A DNA stretch of 47,029 nucleotides from JBAVEL01 sp049587715 (GCA_049587715.1 JBAVEL010000100.1:1-47029), one strand, 5' to 3'; positions 15,645 to 24,306 are shown, counted from the stretch's first letter. Made by a program: numbers and translations. Notes: generated by a model from the sequence alone, not told the origin.

Positions 15645-16634
15645 ATGGATCTCACAACCACGTATCTCGGCCTGCGGCTCTCCAACCCTCTGGTGGCATC
15701 CTCCAGCCCCCTTTCCCGCTCGCTCGATTCCATGAAGCGCCTGGAGGACGCCGGTGCTTCGGCCATCGTGATGTACTCCCTCTTTGAGGAGCAGATCAAG
15801 CACGAGACGGCCGAGCTGGATCACTACCTGACCTACGGGACGGAGAGCTTCGCGGAGTCCCTCACCTACTTCCCCGACGCGCTCAGCTACAATCTGGGGC
15901 CCGAGGAGTACGTGGAGCTGGTGCGGAAGGCGAAGGAGTCGCTCCGGATTCCCGTCATTGGAAGTCTGAACGGAGTCACATCCGGCGGGTGGGTGGAGTA
16001 CGCGCGGAAGATCCAGCAGGCGGGCGCCGATGCCCTGGAGCTGAACGTCTACTACATCCCCACGGACCCCGGCCTCGGCGCAGAGGAGGTGGAGAACCGG
16101 TACCTGGAGGTGCTGCATGCCGTCAGGCGGGCGGTCACCGTGCCGGTGGCCGTGAAGCTCTCCCCCTTCTTCAGCGCCCCCGCCCATATGGCCGCCCGGC
16201 TGGCGGATGCGGGCGCGAACGGGCTTGTGCTCTTCAACCGGTTCTACCAGCCGGACATCGACCTGGAAGCCCTGGAGGTGCGGCCGGGGGTGGTGCTCAG
16301 CACCTCGCGCGCGCTGCGGCTTCCCCTGCGGTGGATCGCCATCCTGCACGGCAGGGTTCCCGTGAGCCTGGCCGCCTCCGGCGGCATCCATACGGCGGAG
16401 GATGCGCTGAAGATGGTCATGGCGGGGGCGGATGCGACCACCATGTGCTCCGCCCTGCTGGAAAAGGGGCCGGGCCACATCGGTAGGGTCCTGGCGGATA
16501 TGCGGGAGTGGATGACCTCCCACGAATACGCCTCCCTCAGCCAGATGAAGGGCAGCATGAGCCAGAAGTCCGTGGCCGATCCGGCCGCCTTTGAGCGGGC
16601 CAACTACATGAAGGCCCTGAATGCCTACCGGTAG
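15645..16634 (+). CDS. Dihydroorotate dehydrogenase-like flavoprotein
   Basis: A 329-residue FMN-binding TIM barrel of the dihydroorotate dehydrogenase superfamily. Seen are the N-terminal LSNPLV-x-SSSP, Lys171 in VAVKLSP, and the C-terminal phosphate loop AASGGIHTAED. The catalytic loop, which in true class 1 enzymes reads N-x-SCPN with a Cys base, reads Asn134-Val-Tyr-Tyr-Ile-Pro here, so the base is missing. Pyrimidine synthesis is thus unlikely. Proteins of this kind are often found beside pyruvate:ferredoxin oxidoreductase genes and have no settled function. It starts 61 bases after nifJ, suggesting a shared transcript and perhaps an electron-transfer or protective role. Confidence 0.75.
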   Translation: MDLTTTYLGLRLSNPLVASSSPLSRSLDSMKRLEDAGASAIVMYSLFEEQIKHETAELDHYLTYGTESFAESLTYFPDALSYNLGPEEYVELVRKAKESLRIPVIGSLNGVTSGGWVEYARKIQQAGADALELNVYYIPTDPGLGAEEVENRYLEVLHAVRRAVTVPVAVKLSPFFSAPAHMAARLADAGANGLVLFNRFYQPDIDLEALEVRPGVVLSTSRALRLPLRWIAILHGRVPVSLAASGGIHTAEDALKMVMAGADATTMCSALLEKGPGHIGRVLADMREWMTSHEYASLSQMKGSMSQKSVADPAAFERANYMKALNAYR

Positions 16635-16667
16635 GGCTTCCGGGACGTGAAACGGAGGTCTTCCCCC

Positions 16668-17000
16668 GTGCGCGCCGATCGCACCCGGGCCGCCGCCCTG
16701 CGGAGGATCCTGACCGGCGTCGGGCGGCTGTCTCCGCACCAGGCCCAGGAGGAGGGAGACCGGTACGTCTGCGCTTTCTGCATGAAGGACATCAAGAAGT
16801 GCAAGGGCCACGCCGGCTTCGTGTGTGCCGTCCGTTCGGGGGAGGGGACCATGCTGGCCGCCTTCCGGAGAGCGGGGGGCGGATCCTTCGGTGTGTGTCT
16901 TTCCTGCGGCCGGCGCATCGGGCCGGCGACATTGCGGCAACACCCCCTGGCGGAGCTGTGCGCGGGATGCCGCGCCCGGACGAAACGGGGGAAAACGTAA
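16668..17000 (+). CDS. Small Cys-rich DksA/TraR-like zinc protein
   Basis: A 110-residue basic protein with a C-terminal DksA-like zinc ribbon: Cys77-x2-Cys80 in CLSCGRRI, then Cys98-x2-Cys101 in LCAGC, with a LRQHPLAEL bridge. A second cysteine set (Cys35-x2-Cys38, Cys45, Cys53) lies in front of it. Both are absent from ordinary DksA, which also has a long coiled-coil not seen here. The GTG at 16668 is chosen because GGAGG at 16654-16658 precedes it; an upstream GTG at 16647 lacks a site. It may be a regulator or redox/metal sensor for the adjacent genes. The function is not known. Confidence 0.6.
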   Translation: MRADRTRAAALRRILTGVGRLSPHQAQEEGDRYVCAFCMKDIKKCKGHAGFVCAVRSGEGTMLAAFRRAGGGSFGVCLSCGRRIGPATLRQHPLAELCAGCRARTKRGKT

Positions 17001-17023
17001 TCACTGCTGAAAGGAGCAGTTCC

Positions 17024-19306
17024 ATGATACGGAAACAGGATGCTCTGGACTACCACGAGCAGGGGCGGAAGGGGAAGATCGAGGTGGTGTCCACCAAACC
17101 GTGCGCGACGCAGCGGGATCTTTCCCTTGCCTATACACCCGGCGTGGCCGAGCCCTGTCGCGAGATCGAGAAGAACCCGGAAGACGCCTACCGCTACACC
17201 GCCAAGGGGAACCTGGTGGCCGTGGTGTCCAACGGAACGGCGGTGCTGGGCCTGGGAGACATCGGAGCCCTGGCAGGCAAACCGGTCATGGAGGGGAAGG
17301 GCGTCCTCTTCAAGCGCTTTGCCGACATCGACGTGTTCGACATTGAGCTGAACTCGCACGACCCCGAGGAGATTATCCGGGCGGTGCAGATGCTGGAACC
17401 CACCTTCGGGGGCATCAACCTGGAGGATATCAAGGCCCCGGAGTGCTTCCATATCGAGGAAACACTCAAGAAGACGATGAACATTCCCGTCTTCCACGAC
17501 GACCAGCACGGGACCGCCATCATCAGCGGCGCGGCCCTCGTGAACGCCCTGGAACTGGTGGGGAAGAAGATCGGGGACGTCCGGGTGGTGTTCAGCGGGG
17601 CGGGGGCTGCGGGCATCGCCTGCGCCAAGCTGTACGAGAAGCTCGGCGTCCGCCGCACCAACATGCTTCTGGTGGACACCAAGGGGGTTGTGTACCGGGG
17701 CCGCAGGGAGGGGATGAACCCCTACAAGGAGTACTTTGCGGTTGAGACGGAGGCCCGCACACTGGCCGATGCCATGAAGGGAGCCGACGTGTTCTGCGGC
17801 GTCTCCACCAAGGACATCGTCTCCCGGGAGATGATCCGCTCCATGGCAGACCGGCCCATCGTGTTTGCGATGGCCAATCCGGATCCCGAGATCACCTACA
17901 ACGAAGCCACCGCCGCGCGGGATGACATCATCATGGCCACGGGACGGTCCGACTTCCCCAACCAGGTCAACAATGTCCTGGGGTTCCCCTTCATCTTCCG
18001 GGGCGCCCTGGACGTCCGGGCGAAGGCGATCAACGACGAGATGAAGATCGCCGCTTCCCGCGCCCTCGCGACCCTCACGAAGGAGGATGTGCCCGACTCG
18101 GTGGTCCGGGCCTACGGCGGCAAGCGGATCGAATTCGGCAAGGAGTACATCATCCCCAAACCCTTCGACCCGCGGGTGCTCATCTGGGAAGCCACCGCCG
18201 TTGCCAGGGCGGCCATGGAGACGGGTGTGGCCCGCGCGCCCGTGGCGGACCTGGAGTCCTACCGGGACGCGCTGGAGGCCCGGTTGGGGAAATCGCGGGA
18301 GATCATGCGGTTCTTCATCCACAAGGCTCAGGAATCCCCCGGGCGGATCGTGTTCCCCGAGGGGGGGGAAGACAAGATCCTGCGCGCCGCGCAGATCATC
18401 CTGGACGAGAAGATCGCCCGGCCCATCCTGCTGGGCAGCCGGTCCCACATGCAGCAGCGGGCCGGGGAGCTGGGGCTGGATCTGGAGGGGGCGGAGTTCG
18501 TGAATCCCTCGAAGGCGGCCGAGCGTGAACGCTATGCGGCGGCCTACTATGAGCAGCGGTGCCGGAAGGGCGTCACACGCCAGGATGCGGACCGCCGGAT
18601 GGGGACCCACATGGTCTACGGTCTGATGATGGTCCAGCAGGGTGATGCCGACGGCCTTATTGCCGGACTCACCCAGCATTACCCCGACACCGTGAAACCC
18701 GCCCTGCAGATTGTGGGGACGAGGCCGGGCGTGAAGCGGCTGGCGGGACTCTACATGCTGATCTTCAAGAACCAGACGATCTTCATTGCCGACGCCACCG
18801 TGAACATCGAGCCGACCGCCGAAGACCTGGCGGAGATAGCCCTGCTGACGGCGGAGAAGGTGCGCCAGTTCAACGTCGAGCCCCGGATCGCCATGCTCTC
18901 CTTCAGCAACTTCGGCAGCACCCGGCATCCGCTGGCGGAAAAGATGCGGGCGGCCACCCAGATGGTGAAGCAGCGGGCGCCGGATCTCATGATCGACGGG
19001 GAGATGCAGGCGGACACGGCCATGGTCCCCGAGATCCTCGAGGAGGTGTACCCCTTCAGCACCCTCAAAGGGGGAGCCAACGTGCTCATCTGTCCCGATC
19101 TGACTTCCGCCAACATCGCCTACAAGCTCCTGGCGAAGATCGGCGGGGCGGTGGCCATCGGTCCCATCCTGATGGGTATCCGGAAGCCGGTGTACCTGCT
19201 GGTGCCGGGGAACGAGGTCAGCGACATCGTGAACATTACGGCGATGGCGGTCGTGGAGGCGCGGCGGCAGAAGGCGGAGCAGGGTCCCGGGGGGAAGAAG
19301 AAATAG
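17024..19306 (+). CDS. maeB: NADP-dependent malic enzyme with phosphotransacetylase-like domain
   Basis: A 760-residue MaeB-type malic enzyme converting malate to pyruvate and CO2 or the reverse. The catalytic half (about 1-425) has SLAYTPGVAEPC, the KGNLVAVVSNGTAVLGLGD region, DDQHGTA and the nucleotide loop FSGAGAAG. The C-terminal half (about 430-750) is the phosphate acetyltransferase-like domain common in MaeB, thought to sense acetyl-CoA, as in GTHMVYGLM and GANVLICPDL. Length equals the E. coli protein. AAAGGAG at 17010-17016 sets the start. It sits after nifJ and thus joins pyruvate to C4 acids. Confidence 0.92.
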   Translation: MIRKQDALDYHEQGRKGKIEVVSTKPCATQRDLSLAYTPGVAEPCREIEKNPEDAYRYTAKGNLVAVVSNGTAVLGLGDIGALAGKPVMEGKGVLFKRFADIDVFDIELNSHDPEEIIRAVQMLEPTFGGINLEDIKAPECFHIEETLKKTMNIPVFHDDQHGTAIISGAALVNALELVGKKIGDVRVVFSGAGAAGIACAKLYEKLGVRRTNMLLVDTKGVVYRGRREGMNPYKEYFAVETEARTLADAMKGADVFCGVSTKDIVSREMIRSMADRPIVFAMANPDPEITYNEATAARDDIIMATGRSDFPNQVNNVLGFPFIFRGALDVRAKAINDEMKIAASRALATLTKEDVPDSVVRAYGGKRIEFGKEYIIPKPFDPRVLIWEATAVARAAMETGVARAPVADLESYRDALEARLGKSREIMRFFIHKAQESPGRIVFPEGGEDKILRAAQIILDEKIARPILLGSRSHMQQRAGELGLDLEGAEFVNPSKAAERERYAAAYYEQRCRKGVTRQDADRRMGTHMVYGLMMVQQGDADGLIAGLTQHYPDTVKPALQIVGTRPGVKRLAGLYMLIFKNQTIFIADATVNIEPTAEDLAEIALLTAEKVRQFNVEPRIAMLSFSNFGSTRHPLAEKMRAATQMVKQRAPDLMIDGEMQADTAMVPEILEEVYPFSTLKGGANVLICPDLTSANIAYKLLAKIGGAVAIGPILMGIRKPVYLLVPGNEVSDIVNITAMAVVEARRQKAEQGPGGKKK

Positions 19307-19326
19307 CCCCTGTGCGGGCGGCTTCC

Positions 19327-19368
19327 GGAAGGGCCGCGGGGCGCCCCCCGCGGCCCTTCCTGTCTCTT
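19327..19368 (+). terminator. Strong hairpin terminator after maeB
   Basis: A perfect 15-base stem (19327-19341 with 19346-19360) closes a four-base CGCC loop and is followed by TGTCTCTT. The stem is very GC-rich; the T content after it is modest. It likely ends the hemN/nifJ/maeB transcript. Confidence 0.75.
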
Positions 19369-19550
19369 GACGGGAGGGGGGGAAATCCGGTTTCTTCAGA
19401 GAAGAGAGTCTGCATGAGCGTGAGCCTCCTCTTCAGCAACCGCCGTGAGCGCGCCCTCCGGGCGGTTCTGCTCCTTGCCTCCCGGGCGCGGGGTGCGTGC
19501 ACCTCCATTCTATCAGCACTTCCGCGGGGAGGTCCCCCGCTACGGACCCC

Positions 19551-20369
19551 ATGACTGACCCCTCCGGCAATGCGGGCTCCCCGGTCGCCTCCTTCTACGA
19601 CGGGCTGGCCCCCGACTATGACGCCATGACGTGCCTGGAGGAGCGCCTGAAGACGGAGCGCTCCTCCTATGCGGCGCTCGTGGAGCGTTACGGCATCCGC
19701 AGGGCGCTGGATGCCGGGAGCGGCACGGGGTTTCATTCCCTCATGCTGGCGGCCCTGGGTGTGGAGGTGACCGCCGTGGACTGCTCGGCGGGGATGCTGG
19801 AGCGGCTGGATGAGCGGGCCCGGACTCTGGGCCTTCCCGTGCGCACTCTGCAGAGTGACTTCGCCTCCCTCCCGGGGCGGGTCGCCCCCAACCTGGATGC
19901 GGTGCTCTGCATGGGGAACACCTTTCCCCATCTGCTCGAGCCGGGTGCGCGGGGGGAGGCTCTTGCCGCATTCCGGGCGCTTCTCCGCCCGGGCGGACTG
20001 CTGGTGGTGCAGAGCGTGAACTTCCACCGCGTGATTTCCCTCGGGCAGAACATCCAGAGCGTGCGGGCCTCGGGCACAACCACCTATGTCCGCTGGTATG
20101 AGTTCACCCCCGGCCCTGTGCGCTTTCATGTCCTGACCATCTGGCGGGAGGGAGACGTGCTGAAGCATGCCGACCGGTCCGTTCCCCTGCTCCCCGCCGA
20201 CGCCCCCCGGGTGTGTGCGGAGCTGGAGGAGGCGGGCTTCGGCGCGATCAGGGTCTTTGGAAGCGTCCTCTGGGACGATTACGATCCGCTCCGTTCTCCC
20301 GACCTGGTGGTGACGGCGCTCCGGCGCCATGAATCCCCGGCGGAATCCGCGGGGAGGAAATCCCGATGA
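19551..20369 (+). CDS. Class I SAM-dependent methyltransferase
   Basis: A 272-residue Rossmann methyltransferase. VASFYDGLAPDYDAM is the usual entry, motif I is ALDAGSGTG (52-60), the ribose-binding acid is Asp77 in AVDCSAGML, and motif IV lies around AVLCMGNTFPHL. The substrate is unknown. A GTG start at 19497 would add 18 poor-quality residues; the ATG at 19551 begins just before the conserved part. Its stop overlaps the nrfH start by four bases, so it is translated together with the nitrite reductase genes; why a methyltransferase is coupled to them is unclear. Confidence 0.75.
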   Translation: MTDPSGNAGSPVASFYDGLAPDYDAMTCLEERLKTERSSYAALVERYGIRRALDAGSGTGFHSLMLAALGVEVTAVDCSAGMLERLDERARTLGLPVRTLQSDFASLPGRVAPNLDAVLCMGNTFPHLLEPGARGEALAAFRALLRPGGLLVVQSVNFHRVISLGQNIQSVRASGTTTYVRWYEFTPGPVRFHVLTIWREGDVLKHADRSVPLLPADAPRVCAELEEAGFGAIRVFGSVLWDDYDPLRSPDLVVTALRRHESPAESAGRKSR

Positions 20370-20998
20370 CCGTGGCGGGATGGCTCCGTTCTCTCTGGCG
20401 GGCTCTTGCCCCTCCCGCAGTCTGGCGCATTCCCGTACTTGTGGCCCTCGGGGCGCTGGGAGGCGTTGTCCTCGTGATCCTGCACGTGGGGAGGGCCGCA
20501 TCCTATCTCTCCGACAGGCCCGAGACCTGTATGAACTGTCACGTCATGGCACCCCAGTACGCCACCTGGCAACGGGGAAGCCACGCCCGGAGGGCCGTGT
20601 GCAACGATTGCCACGTCCCCCACGGAAACCCCCTGGCGACCTACGCGTTCAAGGCGGCCGACGGAGCCCGCCACTCCTTTGTGTTTACGTTCCGCCTGGA
20701 GCCGCAGGTGATTCAGGTGAAGGAAGCCGGCATCGGTGTGATCCAGGAGAACTGCATCCGCTGCCACACGGAGCTTCTTTCCGCCGTTTCCGCGCCCGCC
20801 CCCGGCGGGTCCCCCGACCGGCACGGCGGAGGGCGGCTCTGCTGGGAATGCCACCGGGAGACCCCCCATGGCAGGGTGAACAGCCTGGCTTCGGTTCCGT
20901 ATGCGCGCGTTCCCCGCCTGGAGCCCGTTCTCCCCTGGTGGGTTCTCCGCGGGGATGATGCCCGGCTGGTGCACGATCAACAGGAGGAAAACCAATGA
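20366..20998 (+). CDS. nrfH: Tetrahaem cytochrome c quinol dehydrogenase NrfH
   Basis: A 210-residue NapC/NirT-type membrane cytochrome. One transmembrane helix lies at about 22-42, followed by four haem motifs: CMNCH (55-59), CNDCH (79-83), CIRCH (130-134) and CWECH (159-163). NrfH takes electrons from menaquinol and passes them to NrfA on the periplasmic side. It overlaps the methyltransferase before it and nrfA after it, each by an ATGA, giving equal expression. The C-terminal tail after the last haem (about 45 residues) is somewhat long for NrfH. Confidence 0.93.
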   Translation: MTVAGWLRSLWRALAPPAVWRIPVLVALGALGGVVLVILHVGRAASYLSDRPETCMNCHVMAPQYATWQRGSHARRAVCNDCHVPHGNPLATYAFKAADGARHSFVFTFRLEPQVIQVKEAGIGVIQENCIRCHTELLSAVSAPAPGGSPDRHGGGRLCWECHRETPHGRVNSLASVPYARVPRLEPVLPWWVLRGDDARLVHDQQEENQ

Positions 20999-22458
20999 AA
21001 ACCGTCTCCGACATCCTCGGGAAGAAGCCCTTTCTGGGCTGGGTGCTGTTCGGGGGAACCCTGGCCGCGGTCTTCCTGGCCGGCCTCCTCGGTTCCTCCA
21101 TCATGGAGCGCCGCAACGAGGCGGCTCTCCGGTTCCAGCTTGTCCGCCCGATCCCCGCATGGGAGCCCCGGAATGAGGTCTGGGGAGAGAACTTCCCCCG
21201 GGAGTTCGAGACCTACCGGAGCACGGCCGACACCTCGTTCCGGAGCCGCCATGCGGGAAGTGCCTCGCGTGACCTTCTGGAGGAATCCCCCTCCAGCGTC
21301 ATTCTCTGGGCGGGGTACGCCTTCTCCCGCGACTACAACCAGGCGCGCGGGCACTACCACGCCGTGGAGGACATCCGGCGCACCCTGCGGACCGGCGTGC
21401 CGCAGCCGGCAACCTGCTGGTCCTGCAAGAGCACCGATGTTCCCCGGGTCATGAACCTCATGGGGCCGGGGTCCTTCTACCGCGCACCGTGGGATTCCCT
21501 GGGCGGGGAGATCGTGAACAACATCGGGTGCCAGGACTGCCACGATCCGGCGACCCTGAACCTCCGGATCACACGTCCGGCGCTCGTGGAGGCCCTGGCC
21601 CGCCGGGGAAGGGACATCCGGGAGGCCACCCATCAGGAGATGCGGTCCCTTGTCTGCGCGCAGTGCCATGTGGAGTACTACTTCAGGGGAAAGCAGGAGA
21701 AGTACCTCACGTTCCCCTGGGACCGCGGGTTCACGGCCGAGGCCATGGAGGAGTACTACGACGGCGTGGAGCACACGGACTTTGTGCATGCCCTCAGCCG
21801 GGCGCCCATCCTGAAGGCCCAGCACCCCGACTATGAGCTCTACCGGACGGGAATCCACGCCGAGCGGGGGGTCTCCTGCGCCGACTGCCACATGCCCTAC
21901 CGGAGCGAAGGGGGGGTCAAGTTCACCAACCACCGGATACAGAGCCCGCTGAACGACATTGCGGGCTCCTGCCAGGTCTGCCACCGGGAGAGCGAAGCCG
22001 CGCTCAGAGGCAACGTCAACGACCGGCAGGACAAGATCCTGGAGCTGCGCCGCCGGGCCGAGGAGGGCCTCTGGAAGGCGCACGTGGAGGCGAAGGCGGC
22101 ATGGGACGCGGGGGCGGCCGCCTCTGAGATGGAGCCGGTGCTCCGCCTGCTCCGGCAGTCCCAGTGGCGATGGGACTGGGTAGCCGCCGCCAACGGTCTG
22201 GGATTCCACTCCCCCGTGGAAGCGGGCCGGGTGCTGGGCGCCTCCATTCAGAAAGCGGGCGAGGCGCGCATGATCCTGGCCAGGGTTCTGGCCCGGCACG
22301 GCAGCACGGCGGAGGTTCCCCTTCCCGATGTCTCCACGAAGGAGAAGGCGCAGGCCTTCGTGGGTCTGGAGATGGACCGTCTCCGGTCGGAGAAGCGGGT
22401 GTTCCTCGAGACGGTGGTCCTCGGGTGGGACAGCGCAGCCCGATCGCGCCTCCGTTGA
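20995..22458 (+). CDS. nrfA: Pentahaem cytochrome c nitrite reductase (ammonia-forming)
   Basis: A 487-residue periplasmic enzyme reducing nitrite to ammonium with six electrons. The active-site haem has the special CWSCK motif (141-145). Four further motifs follow: CQDCH (179-183), CAQCH (221-225), CADCH (295-299) and CQVCH (326-330). Lys274 and Gln276 in ILKAQHP match the calcium-site residues of known NrfA. A hydrophobic N-terminal segment (about 14-33) is an export signal or anchor. With NrfH it forms a complete dissimilatory nitrite-to-ammonia module. Confidence 0.95.
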   Translation: MKTVSDILGKKPFLGWVLFGGTLAAVFLAGLLGSSIMERRNEAALRFQLVRPIPAWEPRNEVWGENFPREFETYRSTADTSFRSRHAGSASRDLLEESPSSVILWAGYAFSRDYNQARGHYHAVEDIRRTLRTGVPQPATCWSCKSTDVPRVMNLMGPGSFYRAPWDSLGGEIVNNIGCQDCHDPATLNLRITRPALVEALARRGRDIREATHQEMRSLVCAQCHVEYYFRGKQEKYLTFPWDRGFTAEAMEEYYDGVEHTDFVHALSRAPILKAQHPDYELYRTGIHAERGVSCADCHMPYRSEGGVKFTNHRIQSPLNDIAGSCQVCHRESEAALRGNVNDRQDKILELRRRAEEGLWKAHVEAKAAWDAGAAASEMEPVLRLLRQSQWRWDWVAAANGLGFHSPVEAGRVLGASIQKAGEARMILARVLARHGSTAEVPLPDVSTKEKAQAFVGLEMDRLRSEKRVFLETVVLGWDSAARSRLR

Positions 22459-22535
22459 TTCTGCCTCTCATTCTCGGTATCTTTTCCCCGCCCTTTCCGC
22501 AGGGCCGCCGTACAACACATGAGCTGAGAGGAACC

Positions 22536-23159
22536 ATGCCCAGGAACTACGTCTCCAACAAGGACGAATCCGCCCGTCTGTTCAAGAGCGAATTCCTGGA
22601 GAAGTTCACGCACGTTCATCCCCTGGTCCCCGTGGCGGTGTTTGTCCCGGTGATCGTGTATCTGCTCTTCAGGGCCTCGGAGGTCCTTCGTCCCCGGGAA
22701 ACGGCGGCCCTCTTCGTCTCGGGGGTCCTCACCTGGACACTCGCCGAGTACCTGCTCCACAGGTTCGTCTTTCACCACCAGCCCTCCAGCGCGTGGGGGA
22801 AGAAACTCCACTTCCTGATGCACGGGGTGCACCACGATTATCCCAACGATTCCCTGCGCCTGGTCATGCCTCCGGCCGTCAGCATCCCTCTGGCGCTGGC
22901 GTTCTATGCGCTCTTCACGGCCCTCATGGGGCCCGATCCGGTTTGGGCCTTCTTCCCCGGGTTTCTGGCCGGCTACCTCTGCTACGACCTGATCCACTAT
23001 GCCACGCATCACTTCGGCATGAAGGGGCGCGTCGCCCTGGCCCTGAAGCAGCACCACATGCGCCACCATTACCAGGATCCCGGCGCCAACTACGGCGTGA
23101 GTTCCCCCGTGTGGGATTTCGTCTTCGGGACCTACCAGAAGAAGAAGCGGGAGGAGTAA
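22536..23159 (+). CDS. Fatty acid hydroxylase / sterol desaturase-family membrane protein
   Basis: A 207-residue integral membrane protein with the histidine clusters of di-iron lipid hydroxylases: HRFVFHH (75-81), HGVHH (96-100), HYATHH (154-159) and HHMRHH (173-178). Hydrophobic helices lie near 30-46, 56-72, 114-130 and 137-153. The size and spacing resemble the catalytic domain of fatty-acid 2-hydroxylases (FA2H/Scs7), which act on lipid acyl chains using oxygen. That is odd in an otherwise anaerobic gene set and suggests the organism meets oxygen. It follows nrfA by 77 bases and ends just before a strong terminator; ribosome site GAGAGGAA. Confidence 0.8.
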   Translation: MPRNYVSNKDESARLFKSEFLEKFTHVHPLVPVAVFVPVIVYLLFRASEVLRPRETAALFVSGVLTWTLAEYLLHRFVFHHQPSSAWGKKLHFLMHGVHHDYPNDSLRLVMPPAVSIPLALAFYALFTALMGPDPVWAFFPGFLAGYLCYDLIHYATHHFGMKGRVALALKQHHMRHHYQDPGANYGVSSPVWDFVFGTYQKKKREE

Positions 23160-23184
23160 CGCCCTCCCGGGCGAGGCGTGCGCG

Positions 23185-23216
23185 CCCCGGCTCCACCGAG
23201 CCGGGGCTTTTTTTTT
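23185..23216 (+). terminator. Rho-independent terminator
   Basis: CCCCGGCTC (23185-23193) pairs with GAGCCGGGG (23198-23206) around a CACC loop, followed by C and nine T residues to 23216. It is a textbook intrinsic terminator for the nrf/hydroxylase transcript. Confidence 0.92.
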
Positions 23217-23323
23217 CGGTAACTTTTCCTCCGGATGGCCGTTCAAAGGGGAGGAGGGGATTGGCGCACTGGTCGGAGGGGCAGGGTCGGCCCCAGGCAC
23301 AATCAGGGGGTGAGGAGGAGACC

Positions 23324-24283
23324 ATGAAAGCCATGCAGTTTCTTTGGATGTGTGTCGCGAGCCTTCTTTTTTTCTGCCGGGCGGAGGCGGGGGATGCCGT
23401 GTGGGAGGAGCAGGAGTGCCCCGGCGGAAGGGGCGTGGAGTGTATCCGCGCCTTCCCCGGCGTCGGGATCTTCGCCGGCACCTTCGGGCGCGGCGTGTTT
23501 CTCTCCCGCGACGGCGGCCGGATATGGGAGAAGGCCGGCAGGGGTCTGGAAAGCCCGAACGTGACGGGTTTTGCCCTCTCGGGGGGCGGCACCCTGGTCG
23601 CGGGTACGTTCGGCGGGGGTGTCTGTGTCTGGAACCCCCTTGCCTCCGCCTGGGAGCCCCTGAGCGAGGGGCTGGAGGACGATGAGGTGGTCGCGATTGC
23701 ATCGGACCCCACCGGGAACCTCCTTGCCGGGACGGCTTCGGGGGGCATGTTCCGTTATGACGGGGTCTCGGCCCGCTGGAACCTGCTGGGGCTCCGGGGT
23801 GAGGCCATCAACTGCATTGCAGCCCGGTCCCCCTCCGAGATCTTCGTCGGGACCCGATCGAGCGGCGTGCTCGTCACGCGGGACGGCGGCTCCACCTGGA
23901 CCGCCTACGGGAATGCGCTCACGGGCGCCGATGTCTGGGCTCTGGGTATCCGCGGGGACGGGAGCCTGGCGGCCGGCACGAACGGCCGCGGGGTGTATGT
24001 TTCCACCGACGGGGGCATCACCTGGCGGTGTGCCAGCACGGGGTTGGGGAGCCGGAATGTCGGTTCGCTGGCCCTCGGGAGCGACGGCCGCATGCTGGCC
24101 GGCACCGCCTCCGGCATCTATATGATGGGGCCCAAGGGGGACACCTGGCGTCCCGTGAACGGGAGTGCCGGCGTGGTCCCCATCCGCTGTCTGGCATGCT
24201 GTCCCGAGGGAGGGCTGCTGGCGGGGACCCCGGGAGGGGCCCTCCTGCGCGCGGAATCCGGCGCGAGTCTCTCCCTGCGTTGA
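23324..24283 (+). CDS. Secreted beta-propeller (BNR/sialidase-like repeat) protein
   Basis: A 319-residue protein with a Sec signal (about 1-22, hydrophobic core followed by AEA). About six or seven repeats of 40 residues follow. Many contain the Asp-box-like S/T-R/T-D-G-G-x-x-W, as in SRDGGRIW, TRDGGSTW and STDGGITW, alternating with LxAGT-x-G-G-V strands. This is the fold of photosystem-assembly/sialidase-type propellers; no sialidase catalytic residues can be assigned. GAGGAGGAG at 23312-23320 sets the start. It stands alone after a terminator, so it probably has its own promoter. It is likely a periplasmic or surface binding protein of unknown ligand. Confidence 0.75.
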   Translation: MKAMQFLWMCVASLLFFCRAEAGDAVWEEQECPGGRGVECIRAFPGVGIFAGTFGRGVFLSRDGGRIWEKAGRGLESPNVTGFALSGGGTLVAGTFGGGVCVWNPLASAWEPLSEGLEDDEVVAIASDPTGNLLAGTASGGMFRYDGVSARWNLLGLRGEAINCIAARSPSEIFVGTRSSGVLVTRDGGSTWTAYGNALTGADVWALGIRGDGSLAAGTNGRGVYVSTDGGITWRCASTGLGSRNVGSLALGSDGRMLAGTASGIYMMGPKGDTWRPVNGSAGVVPIRCLACCPEGGLLAGTPGGALLRAESGASLSLR

Positions 24284-24306
24284 GAGGTGCGAAGCCCCTC
24301 GGGGGA

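Noticed and set aside
19497..19550. Longer start (GTG) for the methyltransferase
   Set aside because: The added 18 residues are not similar to the family; the ATG at 19551 begins just before conserved sequence.
19312..19554. An 80-codon frame between maeB and the methyltransferase
   Set aside because: It reads through the strong terminator hairpin, starts with GTG without a ribosome site and resembles no family.
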